Notes: generated from the letters alone by a model not told the origin. Positions 24,238 through 32,887 are shown, counted from the first letter of the stretch. The stretch is DNA of 64,000 nt from Streptomyces lavendofoliae (GCF_014649735.1 NZ_BMTP01000002.1:179697-243696); one strand, 5' to 3'. Made by a program: numbers and translations.

Positions 24238-24792
24238 ATGAGTGTGCTGCTGGAGACGCCCCGCCTGGTGCTGCGTACGGTCGGGGAGGACGACCTGGAC
24301 GAGGTGCTGGCCCTCGACGACGACCCGTGGGTCATGCGGTACATCAACGGCGGCCGGCCCGTGTCGCGCGAGGAGGTGCGGACGGGAGCGCTGCGGCGGC
24401 TGAGGGGGCCGGGGTTCTGGGCCGCGGTGGAGCGTGGCGGCGGCGAGTGGCTGGGCTGGTTCTCGCTGGAGCCGACGGGCGAGGAGGGCACGGTGGAGCT
24501 CGGCTACCGGCTGCGTCGATCGGCGTGGGGCCGGGGGTACGCGACCGAGGGCTCCCGCGCGCTGATCGCGAAGGGCTTCGGCGAGCTGGGCGTGCGGCGG
24601 GTGGTGGCCCGGACGATGACGGTCAACGCGGGTTCGCGGCGCGTGATGGAGAAGTGCGGGCTGACGTACGTCCGGACGTTCTTCGAGAAGTGGCCGGAGG
24701 TCATCGAGGGGTCCGAGCACGGGGACGTGGAGTACGCGCTGACGCGGGAGGAGTGGTCCGCGAAGGACACCGCCGCGCACCCCGGCGGGTGA
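24238..24792 (+). CDS. GNAT-family N-acetyltransferase (RimJ/RimL-like)
   Basis: A 184-residue acetyltransferase: TPRLVLRTVGEDDLDEV at the start, the acetyl-CoA loop RLRRSAWGRGYATEG near residues 90-104, and the VNAGSRRVMEKCGL motif near 125-140. This is the RimJ/RimL-like branch, acting on amino groups of small molecules or proteins. It is divergent from the gvp operon with an 84-base gap and ends at a shared hairpin. Confidence 0.9.
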   Translation: MSVLLETPRLVLRTVGEDDLDEVLALDDDPWVMRYINGGRPVSREEVRTGALRRLRGPGFWAAVERGGGEWLGWFSLEPTGEEGTVELGYRLRRSAWGRGYATEGSRALIAKGFGELGVRRVVARTMTVNAGSRRVMEKCGLTYVRTFFEKWPEVIEGSEHGDVEYALTREEWSAKDTAAHPGG

Positions 24793-24846
24793 CCCGGACG
24801 CGGCCGGCGCGGCGCGCGGGGCCTGTGAGGGCCGGTGGCCGGCCGC

Positions 24847-24883
24847 ACGGCTGTGTCCCGGCGCGGGGCCGGGACACAGCCGT
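24847..24883. terminator. Strong bidirectional terminator
   Basis: A perfect 16-bp stem (ACGGCTGTGTCCCGGC / GCCGGGACACAGCCGT) with a 5-base loop between the convergent acetyltransferase and transketolase genes. It is one of the most stable hairpins in the window and well placed for both directions. Confidence 0.8.
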
Positions 24884-24898
24884 CGGGGCGGCGGGGGC

Positions 24899-26761
24899 TC
24901 AGGGCGTGATGTCGCTCTCCACCAGCAGTTGTACGGCCGCGGCGATCGACTCGGCGTCGATGCCCGCCTTCCGCAGCTGCTCCTCGGGCGTCGCCGACGC
25001 CGGCATGTCGCGGACCGCCAGGCGGGCCATGCGCGGTGCGGGGCGGCCGTCGGAGAAGGCCTCCGCGACCGCGTCGCCCAGGCCGCCCTCGGGGTGGTGG
25101 TCCTCCACGGTGAGGAGGCAGCCGGTGGCGCGGGCCGCTTCGGTCAGCGTGTCGACGTCCACCGGCTTCACCGAGTACAGGTCGATCACCCGGACCGGGA
25201 TGCCGTGGTCCTCCAGCAGGTCGGCGGCCTTGAGCGCCTCGTGCAGCGTGACGCCGGCGGCGACGATCGTCGCCCTGTCGTCGTCCCCGTGGCCGCGCAG
25301 CACCTTGCTGCCGCCCACCGGGAACGTCTCGTCGGGCCCGTACAGCACGGGCATGTCGCCGCGCGACGTGCGCAGGTAGCGCACGCCCTTGAGGTCGGCC
25401 ATGGTCGCCACCAGCCTGGCCGTCTGGTTGGCGTCGCACGGGTAGAGCACGGTGCTGCCGTGCACCGAGCGGAACATCGCCAGGTCCTCCAGCCCCATCT
25501 GGGACGGCCCGTCCTGGCCGATGGCGACGCCCGCGTGGGAGCCGACGAGGTTGATCCCGGCCTGGCTGACGGCCGCCATCCGGACGAAGTCGTACGCCCG
25601 GGTCAGGAAGGCCGCGAAGGTCGACGCGTACGGGACGTAGCCACGCGTCTGGAGGCCCACGGCGGCGGCGACGAGCTGCTGTTCCGCGATGTAGCACTCG
25701 AAGTACCGGTCCGGGTGGGCCTTCGCGAAGAACTCCGCCCTGGTCGAGTCGCCGACCTCGGCGTCGAGCGCGACGACGTCGGCCCGGGCGGAACCGAGTG
25801 CCTCCAGCGCGTGCCCGAAGGCGGTGCGGGTGGCCACGGTGTCGCCCACGTCGAAGCGTGGCAGCCGGGGTTCCGCGGGATCGCCGTCGCCGCTCGGGAC
25901 GGTCTTCCGCCCGGTGGCGTCCGCCGGCCCGCGTACGTCGACGCGGAGGGAGCGCGAGCCGCCCAGCTCGGCGACGGCGGCCTGCGCGTCCTTGACGGGC
26001 TTGCCGTGGAAGCCCTCCAGGTCCTCGACGGCGGCGACGCCCCGCCCCTTGTGGGTGGCGGCGAGGATGGCGGTCGGTTGCCGGATCGTGGAGCGGGCCT
26101 CGGCGAAGGCCCGGTCGACGGCTTCCACGTCGTGGCCGTCGACCTCGATGGTGTGCCAGCCGAAGGCGTGCAGCCGTCGCTCGTAGGCGGCCAGGTGGTG
26201 CCCGTGGCGGGTGGGTCCCCGCTGGCCGAGGCGGTTGACGTCGACGATCAGGGTGAGGTTGTCGAGGTGGTTGTACGCGGCGTGCTCGACGGCCTCCCAG
26301 ACCGAGCCCTCGGCCATCTCGCTGTCGCCGGACAGGACGTAGACGTGGTACGGGATGTCGTCGAGGCGCTTGCCCGCGAGTGCGATGCCCACGCCGACGG
26401 GCAGACCCTGGCCCAGGGAGCCGGTGGCGACGTCCACCCAGGGCAGCCGGGGTGTGGGGTGTCCTTCGAGGCGGCTGCCGAGCTTGCGGAAGGTGAGCAG
26501 TTCGTCGTCCTGGACCGCTCCGGCCGCCTTGTACATGGCGTACAGCAGCGGGGAGGCGTGGCCCTTGGACAGTACGAGCCGGTCGTTGCCGGGGTGCTCG
26601 GGGTGGTCGAAGTCGAACCTCAGGTGGTGGGCGAGGAGGACGGCGCCGATGTCGGCCGCCGACATGGACGACGTGGGGTGCCCGGAGCCGGCGGCGTCGG
26701 CGGCGCGTACCGCGTCGACGCGCAACTGCTGTCCCAGGGTGGCCAGTTCGTGGTAGTGCAT
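24899..26761 (-). CDS. Transketolase
   Basis: A 620-residue single-chain transketolase using TPP to move two-carbon ketol units in the pentose phosphate pathway. The N-terminal domain has AADAAGSGHPTSSMSAADI, SKGHASPLLYA and the TPP motif GDSEMAEGSVWEA...VDVNRLGQ. The pyrimidine domain near residues 330-480 contains YIAEQQLVAAAVGL and GSHAGVAIGQDGPSQ. The closest architecture is the animal/archaeal-like type rather than the longer bacterial TktA, so it is likely a second transketolase. The start is the ATG four bases after the upstream gene's stop, with GGAGTGA in front. Confidence 0.9.
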   Translation of the reverse strand: MHYHELATLGQQLRVDAVRAADAAGSGHPTSSMSAADIGAVLLAHHLRFDFDHPEHPGNDRLVLSKGHASPLLYAMYKAAGAVQDDELLTFRKLGSRLEGHPTPRLPWVDVATGSLGQGLPVGVGIALAGKRLDDIPYHVYVLSGDSEMAEGSVWEAVEHAAYNHLDNLTLIVDVNRLGQRGPTRHGHHLAAYERRLHAFGWHTIEVDGHDVEAVDRAFAEARSTIRQPTAILAATHKGRGVAAVEDLEGFHGKPVKDAQAAVAELGGSRSLRVDVRGPADATGRKTVPSGDGDPAEPRLPRFDVGDTVATRTAFGHALEALGSARADVVALDAEVGDSTRAEFFAKAHPDRYFECYIAEQQLVAAAVGLQTRGYVPYASTFAAFLTRAYDFVRMAAVSQAGINLVGSHAGVAIGQDGPSQMGLEDLAMFRSVHGSTVLYPCDANQTARLVATMADLKGVRYLRTSRGDMPVLYGPDETFPVGGSKVLRGHGDDDRATIVAAGVTLHEALKAADLLEDHGIPVRVIDLYSVKPVDVDTLTEAARATGCLLTVEDHHPEGGLGDAVAEAFSDGRPAPRMARLAVRDMPASATPEEQLRKAGIDAESIAAAVQLLVESDITP

Positions 26762-26762
26762 G

Positions 26763-28181
26763 TCACTCCTTGCTGTTGCCGCCGCCACGGGTGCCGTGGT
26801 CGCCGCCGGGACCGGCCGGGATGCGGGCCAGTTCGGGCGAGGCGGTGTCGAGGGGGACCTGCCAGGAGCGCAGCAGGCCGAGCTGGACGGCCTGCCGCGG
26901 CAGGGCCGCGTCCAGCAGCCAGTCGGCGGCGACCCGCACCCGGTTGCCGGGCATCGCGGCCAGGTGGTAGCCGCGGGTCACGGCACCGGCGACGGCGCCG
27001 GACAGCTTTACGCCCATCGGGTTGGCGGCCGCCTTCACCCCGCCGAGGTCGACCGCGAAGCCCAGGTCGTTGTGCTTGTACGGGACTTCCTCGCCGAGCC
27101 CGAGGGACGCGGCGACGTTGCGGGCGGCGACCTTGCCCTGCCGGGCCGCGTGCTGGGCCGTCATGGGCGTGAACTCGCCGGGCCGGGTCAGGTCCGGTAC
27201 GGCGGCGGCGTCGCCGCACGCGAAGACGTCGGGGTGGCCGGGGACACCGAGCTGGGGCGTCACGACGAGGCGTCCGCGTTCGACGGGCAGGCCCAGTTCG
27301 GAGACGAACGGGTCGGGGCGTACGCCGACGCACCAGATCAGCGACCGGGTCTCCACGAACTCGCCGTCGTCCAGCAGCACCCCGTCGGGCTTCGACTCCT
27401 TGACGGACGTCTTCGTGCGCACGTCGACGCCCCGGCCGCGCAGCACCTCGTCGGCGGTGCGCGAGAGGCTCTCGTCCAGGCCGGGCAGCACCCGGTCGGC
27501 CACGTCGAGCAGCATCCAGCGGGGCTTCACCCCGGCGGGCCAGGCGGGCTGCTTGCGGACGAGCGCGTCGGTGAACATCTTGCCGTGCGCGGCCAGTTCC
27601 GTACCGGTGTAACCGGCGCCGACGACCACGAAGGTGCAGCGGGAGGTGCACTCGGCGGGGTTCCCGGCGGCCGAAGCCAGCTCGATCTGACGGGTGATGT
27701 GGTCACGCAGGTACAGCGCCTCGGGCAGGCCGCGGAAGCCGGTGGCGTTCTCGGCGACCCCCGGGATGGGCAGGAGCTTGCTGACGCTGCCCACGGCGAG
27801 GACCAGCCGGTCGTAGGTGAGCGTGCCCTCGGTTCCCTCGGGGTCGGTGTAGTGGACCGCGCGCCCGTCGAGGTCGACGTGGTCGGCCTGGCCGAGGACC
27901 AGCCGGACGTGGCGGAGGGTGCCGGGCAGGGACACGGTGATCCGGCGCGGTTCGAGGACACCGGCGGTGACCTGGGGCAGCAACGGGAGGTACAGGAAGT
28001 AGTCGGTCGGGTTCAGCAGCACGATCTCGGCCCGGCCGCGCAGGCTGCGGGAGAGGTGGCGCGCGGTCTGGTATCCGGCGAAACCGGCACCGACGATCAC
28101 GACGCGCGGCAGGGCGCGGGAGCCGTCGGGGCGGCCGGAGGGGGCGGGGTGCGGGCCGGGCGGGCTGACGGACGGGGTCAC
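26763..28181 (-). CDS. NDH-2-like NAD(P)/FAD-dependent oxidoreductase
   Basis: A 472-residue flavoprotein of the type II NADH dehydrogenase family, which passes electrons from NADH to quinones at the membrane. FAD motif VVIVGAGFAGYQTARHL near residue 24, NAD motif FVVVGAGYTGTELAAHG near 195, and the late FACGDAAAVPD near 320. A GTG start is chosen for TGGAGG upstream. Tight linkage to a transketolase, whose start follows the stop by one base, suggests they act under one condition; the reason is not evident. Confidence 0.87.
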   Translation of the reverse strand: MTPSVSPPGPHPAPSGRPDGSRALPRVVIVGAGFAGYQTARHLSRSLRGRAEIVLLNPTDYFLYLPLLPQVTAGVLEPRRITVSLPGTLRHVRLVLGQADHVDLDGRAVHYTDPEGTEGTLTYDRLVLAVGSVSKLLPIPGVAENATGFRGLPEALYLRDHITRQIELASAAGNPAECTSRCTFVVVGAGYTGTELAAHGKMFTDALVRKQPAWPAGVKPRWMLLDVADRVLPGLDESLSRTADEVLRGRGVDVRTKTSVKESKPDGVLLDDGEFVETRSLIWCVGVRPDPFVSELGLPVERGRLVVTPQLGVPGHPDVFACGDAAAVPDLTRPGEFTPMTAQHAARQGKVAARNVAASLGLGEEVPYKHNDLGFAVDLGGVKAAANPMGVKLSGAVAGAVTRGYHLAAMPGNRVRVAADWLLDAALPRQAVQLGLLRSWQVPLDTASPELARIPAGPGGDHGTRGGGNSKE

Positions 28182-28503
28182 AGGGCCTCCAGCGTCATGT
28201 CTGCGTAACGGCACAGCCGCGTGAAGCGGACGGACCTTCCCGGTGCCCCGGAGCCTGTCCCCCAAACGCGGCATACCGGTCGCGGGCCGGGTGCGGACCC
28301 TGGTCGGCGGCAGCGCCGGTACGGGGCCGGCACGCCCGCCGGCGACCCCGGTGGAGCACCCTCCGACCGTGCGCGCGCCGCCCCGCCGGCCACTCGGGGG
28401 CAACCGGCTGCCGATATCAGCATGCGAGAAGTGCGTATCAGGATGTGACATGACGGCCTAGGCTGGCGGCACCGATCACCCGGCGCACAGAAGGAGTACG
28501 TCG

Positions 28504-29310
28504 ATGGCTGACGTTGTCTACACGCATGGGCACCACGAGTCGGTCCTGCGGTCGCACCGCTGGCGGACGGCCGGGAATTCCGCCGCCTACCTGCTGGGCG
28601 AGGTGCGGCCGGGGCTGGAGATCCTGGACGTGGGCTGCGGACCCGGAACCATCACGGCGGACCTGGCCGCGCTCGTCGGCCCGGACGGCCGTGTGACCGC
28701 GGTCGACGCGGCCGCCGGCGTGCTGGAGCAGGCCCGCGCCACCACCCGCGAACGGGGCCTGGACAACGTCCGGTTCGCGGTGGCCGACGTCCACGCCCTG
28801 GACTTCCCCGACGACTCCTTCGACATCGTCCACGCCCACCAGGTGCTCCAGCACGTGGGCGACCCCGTGCGCGCGCTGCGCGAGATGCGGCGGGTGTGCC
28901 GCCCCGGCGGGGTCGTCGCCGCACGCGACAGCGACTACGCGGCGTTCGCCTGGTACCCCGGGGTGCCGGTGCTGGACGAGTGGCTGGAGCTGTACCGGCG
29001 GGTGGCGCGCGCCAACGGCGGCGAGCCGGACGCGGGCCGCCGGCTGCTGTCCTGGACCCGCCGCGCCGGTTTCCCCGACGTCACCGCCACCGCCACCGCC
29101 TGGTGCTTCGCCACCCCCGGGGAGCGCGCGTGGTGGAGCGGCCTGTGGGCGGAGCGGACGACCGCCTCGCAGTACGCCCGGCTCGCGGTCGACGGCGGGC
29201 ACGCGACCGAGCGGCAGCTGACCGCGATCGCCGAGGGCTGGGCGGAGTGGGGGCGCCGCGAGGACGGCTGGTTCCTGGTGCCGCACGGCGAGGTACTGTG
29301 CCGGGCCTGA
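28504..29310 (+). CDS. Class I SAM-dependent methyltransferase
   Basis: A 268-residue methyltransferase of the UbiE/type 11 class: ILDVGCGPGTITADLA near residues 39-54 (SAM site), VTAVDAAAG near 65, FDIVHAHQVLQHVGDP near 107 (motif with the post-II acidic residue) and the RRVCRPGGVV motif near 130. Acceptor unknown. Start supported by AGAAGGAG upstream. It stands alone. Confidence 0.9.
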   Translation: MADVVYTHGHHESVLRSHRWRTAGNSAAYLLGEVRPGLEILDVGCGPGTITADLAALVGPDGRVTAVDAAAGVLEQARATTRERGLDNVRFAVADVHALDFPDDSFDIVHAHQVLQHVGDPVRALREMRRVCRPGGVVAARDSDYAAFAWYPGVPVLDEWLELYRRVARANGGEPDAGRRLLSWTRRAGFPDVTATATAWCFATPGERAWWSGLWAERTTASQYARLAVDGGHATERQLTAIAEGWAEWGRREDGWFLVPHGEVLCRA

Positions 29311-29324
29311 CGACCCCAGCACCC

Positions 29325-29353
29325 CACCGACACCGACACCGACACCGACACCG
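29325..29353. repeat. Hexanucleotide microsatellite (CACCGA)n
   Basis: Nearly five uninterrupted copies of CACCGA directly follow the methyltransferase stop. It lies in a non-coding gap and should be length-variable between strains. Confidence 0.75.
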
Positions 29354-29503
29354 GCCGTGGCACCCGCCGGCGGCCTCGGCTCCGGTGCGGCGCCGGCCGC
29401 CGGCCCGCACCGCGTCCCGGCCGCCCGCCGGCTCCCGTCGCGGTGCCCGCGCCTGCGGCCGAATCGATCTCACCGTCCGGCGCCGTCAACTACCCTCGCC
29501 CGT

Positions 29504-29851
29504 ATGGAGATCCTCGGCACCACGCTGCGCGTCTGCGTCGACGACCTGGAGACCTCGGTGGTCTTCTACGAACGGCTCACCGGCAGCCCCGCGCTCCGTT
29601 TCGAGCGCGGCGGCGTGTCCGTGGCGGCCATCGGCTGCTTCCTGCTGATGAGCGGTCCGGAGTCGGAGCTGGAGATCCTGCGCAAAGTGGCGGCCACGAT
29701 CGCCGTCGAGGACGTGGACGCCGCCCACACGACCCTCACCGAGGCGGGCGCCAAGGTGCTGGCGGGCCCCGTGCCGACACCTGTCGGCCGCAACCTCATC
29801 GCCGTCCACCCCGACGGCTCGGTCTTCGAATACGTCGACCAGCGCCGCTGA
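29504..29851 (+). CDS. VOC-family (glyoxalase/bleomycin resistance fold) protein
   Basis: A 115-residue protein with the vicinal oxygen chelate fold: LRVCVDDLETSVVFYERL at residues 7-24, a central ATIAVEDVDAAHTTL (about 66-80) and HPDGSVFEYV at the end (metal Glu in FEYV). Short single-module form, likely dimeric. It could be a metal-dependent enzyme or a binding protein. Start is the ATG of MEILGTT; no strong ribosome site, so possibly leaderless. Confidence 0.8.
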   Translation: MEILGTTLRVCVDDLETSVVFYERLTGSPALRFERGGVSVAAIGCFLLMSGPESELEILRKVAATIAVEDVDAAHTTLTEAGAKVLAGPVPTPVGRNLIAVHPDGSVFEYVDQRR

Positions 29852-29982
29852 CACCGGCGCCGCTCCGGACACCCAGCCGGCCTGAGCTCCGCGAGCGCGG
29901 GGACGGCCGCGCGCCGGCTGTCGGCAACGAAGGCCACGCGCTCCGCGGCCCGGCAGCCGCGAGGGCCGCCCGACAGGCCGCC

Positions 29983-30018
29983 GGAGTCGATCTCCGCACT
30001 GGAGTCGATCTCCGCACT
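29983..30018. repeat. Perfect 18-bp tandem duplication
   Basis: GGAGTCGATCTCCGCACT occurs twice in direct succession. The unit contains GGAG-TCGAT-CTCC, a short inverted repeat, so each copy can form a hairpin. No known function. Confidence 0.75.
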
Positions 30019-30104
30019 CCGGCCCACCGAGGACGGGCTGGAGGCCGAGGTGGAGATGCGCCGACCACGGGGATCCCGCATTCCGTAATATCCGTTTACG
30101 CCCG

Positions 30105-30129
30105 GATTGCCGGGCTGTCCGTCGGGTAG
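30105..30129 (+). promoter_or_regulatory. Candidate SigB-like promoter for the CsbD gene
   Basis: GATT, 15 bases, then GGGTAG. It fits GNNTN14-16GGGTA except for the last base. CsbD proteins are stress-sigma controlled in Bacillus, which makes the placement sensible. Confidence 0.4.
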
Positions 30130-30201
30130 GAACCGTCTCGTGGGGCGTGTTCCGCATCGGCGCCCCGGCCGCTGCGAGCGACCGCCCAGGAGGTGACACC
30201 C

Positions 30202-30375
30202 ATGGCCGTGGGCAAGAAGGCCAAGAATGCGGCACAGAGCGCCAAGGGCAAGGCGAAGGAAGCCGCCGGAAGGGCGGCCGGCAACGACAGCCTCCAGGCG
30301 GAGGGGCGGGCCGAACAGATCAAGGGCGACGCGAAGCAGACGGTGCAGAAGGCCAAGGACACGCTCAAGCACTGA
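30202..30375 (+). CDS. CsbD-family stress protein
   Basis: A 57-residue Lys/Ala-rich helical protein with the CsbD pattern (KAKNAAQSAKGKAKEAAGRAAG, then LQAEGRAEQIKGDAKQT in shorter pieces). It is a general stress protein of unknown biochemical action. The ATG is chosen over an in-frame GTG nine bases earlier because AGGAGGTGAC spaces best to it. A SigB-like promoter lies upstream. Confidence 0.88.
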   Translation: MAVGKKAKNAAQSAKGKAKEAAGRAAGNDSLQAEGRAEQIKGDAKQTVQKAKDTLKH

Positions 30376-30390
30376 ACCGGCGGTCGTCCC

Positions 30391-30423
30391 CGGCCGGCGG
30401 GTGGCTCGTTCACCCGCCGGCCG
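30391..30423. terminator. Bidirectional terminator (csbD / acetyltransferase)
   Basis: A perfect 13-bp stem (CGGCCGGCGGGTG / CACCCGCCGGCCG) with a 7-base loop lies between convergent genes and includes the stop codon of the acetyltransferase gene. Confidence 0.75.
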
Positions 30424-30958
30424 TGATCGCCCAGCGTTCGTGGTCGCGCCAGGCGCCGTCGACGAAGACGAACGCCGGTGAGAAGCCCTCCAGCCGGAAC
30501 CCGGCGCGGCGCACGAGCGCGATCGAGGCCGTGTTGAGGGGCTGGATGTTGGCCTCCAGCCGGTGCAGCCCGAGCGGTCCGAAGGCGTGCCGGAGGACGA
30601 GGCCGAGCCCTTCGCCCATCAGGCCGCGTCCCGCCGCGTGCGCGAAGGCGCCGTATCCGAGGGTGCCGCTGAGGAATCCGCCGCGGACGATGTTGTTGAT
30701 GTTGATGTACCCGGCGATCGCGCCGCCCGCCTCCCGCTCGCACACCAGCAGCGGTTCGCAGTCCGGGCTCTCGATGCGGGCGCGGGCGTACGCGGCGTAG
30801 GCGGCGGCGGTGTCGGGCGGGAAGAGCCACGGCCGGTGCAGGTCCCCGCTCTCGCGCACGCGCGCGGTGAACTCGTCGCCGTCGTCGAGGCGGAAGTGCC
30901 GGATGGCGACGCGCGGACCTTCGGCCAGGTACCGGGGGCGGGAGACGTGCGGCGGCAT
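30410..30958 (-). CDS. GNAT-family N-acetyltransferase (RimJ-like)
   Basis: A 182-residue RimJ/RimL-type acetyltransferase: VAIRHFRLDDGDEFTARV near residue 15, IAGYININNI near 82, the acetyl-CoA loop HAAGRGLMGEGLGLVL near 106-121, RLEANIQPLNTASIALVRRAGF near 130-152. Probably modifies an amino group on a protein or small molecule. The ATG is chosen because the upstream extension is Arg-rich and unlike the family. Confidence 0.88.
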   Translation of the reverse strand: MPPHVSRPRYLAEGPRVAIRHFRLDDGDEFTARVRESGDLHRPWLFPPDTAAAYAAYARARIESPDCEPLLVCEREAGGAIAGYININNIVRGGFLSGTLGYGAFAHAAGRGLMGEGLGLVLRHAFGPLGLHRLEANIQPLNTASIALVRRAGFRLEGFSPAFVFVDGAWRDHERWAITAGG

Positions 30959-31141
30959 CGGGTCAGGGTAGCGAGAGGGTCGCCGGGACGGGCTTCGGCG
31001 ACGCCGCCGGTGTGACCGCACGCCGCACTGTCGCCTCCTGGGTACCCCGCTCGCTCCGCCACCCCCGGCAACCAGCATGTGCGCGTCCGGTCGCGCGGGG
31101 GCGGTGGAGCGGGCCGTACGGGTGAGGCCGTGGCCCGCCCG

Positions 31142-32611
31142 TCAGTGGTGGGCGACGACCAGCCGGGGCTCGTCGGCGTCACCGGCGTCGTCGGCGCCGG
31201 CCGGGTCGGGGCGCTGGATGAGCAGCGCGGTGACGACGCCGATGCCGAGCAGCGTGAGCGCGGCGTACATGGCGTGCTGGTAGCCGGCCTCGGTGACGCC
31301 GTTCGCGTCACTGCCCGCGGCGATCATGGCAGAGGCCAGGGCGATGCCGAGCGAGGCGCCGATGCCGAAGCAGGCTCCGTTGAGACCGGAGAGCGACCCG
31401 GGCTTGTCCTTGGGAGCGGTGGTGACGGCGAGGCCGTTGAGGCCGGTGAGCATGAACCCGCCGTAGGTGATGCCCAGCGCGGCGAGGGCGGCGACCAGGA
31501 TCCACTCGTTGTGCAGGAACAGCGTGGCGAAGACGAAGATCACGAAGTTGGCGACGGCGCCGGCGACCACGATCCGGCGCCAGCCGATGCTCGGGCCGAG
31601 CCGCCCGGTCAGGGGGGCGGAGATCACCCCGATCAGCTGGATGGGGGTGAGGAAGAGGACCGCGGCGGTGACGGCGCTCAGTCCGAGGCCCACGCGGGCG
31701 TCCTGGGAGAACAGCGGGATGGTCAGCGCGATCGCGCCGAAGGCGCCGCCGAGGGTGCAGACGGTGGTGAGCAGCAGGGGCCAGGCGCGGCGGGAGGCGA
31801 GGACGTCGAGGTCGATGACCGGGTTGGGGGCGCTGCGCTGCGAGACGACGAAGAAGACCAGGGAGGCGACGCCGCCGAGCAGGAAGCCGAGCGTGAGCGG
31901 CGAGGTCCAGCCCCAGGCGCCGCCCTGGGCGAGACCCACCAGGACGCCGGTGAGGCCGAGGGCCAGGGCGGCGATGCCCCGGGAGTCGAAGCGGGCGTCG
32001 GCGTCGATGGTGGGCGGGACGTCGGGGACGTACCGGCGCACGCCGAGCAGGCCGGCGACGGCGATCAGGGTGGAGCAGACGAAGATGCCCCGGAAGCCGA
32101 TGGTGTCGGCGATCTGGCCGCCCGCGATGGCGTCGACGCCGGCGAGGCCGCCGTTGACGGCGGTGATGATGCCGGCCGCCTTGCCGAACCCGGCCGGGGT
32201 GAGCAGCTGGTTCAGGGTGAGGAAGGCGAGGGTGAACATCGCGGCGGAGATGCCCTGGAGGATGCGGCCGGCGATGAAGACCTCGATGCTGGGCGCGAAG
32301 ACGCAGGCCAGGTTGCCGATGATCAGGACGATCGCGCAGACGATCATCATCGGCTTGCGGCCGCGCTGGTCGCTGAGGCGGGCGAGCGTCACCTGGCCGA
32401 TGGCGGCCATCAGGAAGAACAGGGTCTGGGACAGGCCGGCGGCGGCCGTGGTCGTCCCGAGGCGCTCGATGACGTCGGGCAGGGCGGGGCTGAGCATGGT
32501 GGCGTTGATCTGGTAACCGAGGACGGCCAGGACCATCGCCAGCAGCATGGGCCCGCGGCCCGCGAGGTCGGATTCGGCTCCGGATCGAGTCCGGCCGAGC
32601 GAGATGGACAT
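31142..32611 (-). CDS. Major facilitator superfamily transporter (DHA-type)
   Basis: A 489-residue MFS permease with 12-14 hydrophobic segments. The loop after helix 2 carries the MFS signature ARLSDQRGRKPMM near residues 70-82, and helix 5 region has LNQLLTPAGFGKAAGI. It resembles drug:proton exporters, but uptake of nucleosides or purines is possible given the shared operator motif with adenosine deaminase. The ATG follows AAAGGGG. Its leader has five tandem 11-bp repeats and a GntR-type palindrome. The C-terminus ends in a His-His dipeptide. Confidence 0.88.
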   Translation of the reverse strand: MSISLGRTRSGAESDLAGRGPMLLAMVLAVLGYQINATMLSPALPDVIERLGTTTAAAGLSQTLFFLMAAIGQVTLARLSDQRGRKPMMIVCAIVLIIGNLACVFAPSIEVFIAGRILQGISAAMFTLAFLTLNQLLTPAGFGKAAGIITAVNGGLAGVDAIAGGQIADTIGFRGIFVCSTLIAVAGLLGVRRYVPDVPPTIDADARFDSRGIAALALGLTGVLVGLAQGGAWGWTSPLTLGFLLGGVASLVFFVVSQRSAPNPVIDLDVLASRRAWPLLLTTVCTLGGAFGAIALTIPLFSQDARVGLGLSAVTAAVLFLTPIQLIGVISAPLTGRLGPSIGWRRIVVAGAVANFVIFVFATLFLHNEWILVAALAALGITYGGFMLTGLNGLAVTTAPKDKPGSLSGLNGACFGIGASLGIALASAMIAAGSDANGVTEAGYQHAMYAALTLLGIGVVTALLIQRPDPAGADDAGDADEPRLVVAHH

Positions 32612-32633
32612 GTCGGCCCCTTTGCCTTGGATG

Positions 32634-32688
32634 TCGCGTCGAGTTCGCTTCGAGATCGCTTGGGGATCGCTTCGAGATCGCTTGGAGC
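32634..32688. repeat. Five tandem 11-bp repeats in the MFS leader
   Basis: Consensus TCGCTTCGAGA, copies at 32634, 32645, 32656, 32667 and 32678. Two 19-base segments are identical with a 22-base period. The 11-bp phase equals about one DNA helical turn, so a protein could bind all units on one face. They lie 23-77 bases upstream of the MFS start codon. Confidence 0.8.
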
Positions 32689-32720
32689 GCCTCAGGATCA
32701 GTGCGCGGCACAAGCTCTGC

Positions 32721-32733
32721 CTTGTCAGACAAG
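32721..32733. promoter_or_regulatory. GntR-type operator upstream of the MFS gene
   Basis: Perfect palindrome CTTGTC-A-GACAAG. The centre TGTCAGACA fits the generic GntR-family operator yGTM-N-KACr. The same TTGTC-N-GACAA core recurs at the adenosine deaminase start. Confidence 0.6.
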
Positions 32734-32873
32734 TGCCACTGAGTCAGATTGGAATCTACGCGCGTAAACGTCAATACCCTGCGGGCAACTTTTCGAATTT
32801 CCGCAGCTCAATGCCGCCGACGCCGCCGAATCGGGACCGCAGGAGCCATTGCCCGCCCCTGTGGTGAGGCATA

Positions 32874-32887
32874 ACTTGATGACAAGT
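32874..32887. promoter_or_regulatory. Degenerate GntR-type operator upstream of the GntR gene
   Basis: ACTTG-ATGA-CAAGT, 20 bases before the GntR start codon. Its right half GACAAGTG is identical to that of the MFS operator, but the centre is one base shorter. Likely autoregulatory if real. Confidence 0.45.

Larger units (their letters stand above)
29852..30201. other. Gene-free region before csbD-like gene
   Basis: 350 bases containing a perfect 18-bp tandem duplication (29983-30018), an A/T-richer stretch near 30078-30100 and a SigB-like promoter element (30105-30129) for the CsbD-like gene. No gene is seen. Confidence 0.6.

Noticed and set aside
26762..26788. Earlier ATG for transketolase
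   Set aside because: It lies inside the upstream oxidoreductase gene; GGAGTGA spaces better to the ATG at 26761.
28182..28503. Small minus-strand frame upstream of the NDH-2-like gene
   Set aside because: Gly/Arg/Pro-rich with no ribosome site or family similarity; the region more likely holds divergent promoters.
31079..32767. 562-codon plus-strand open frame antisense to the MFS gene
   Set aside because: Asp/Gly/Glu-rich shadow frame without domains; the minus strand encodes a clear MFS transporter.
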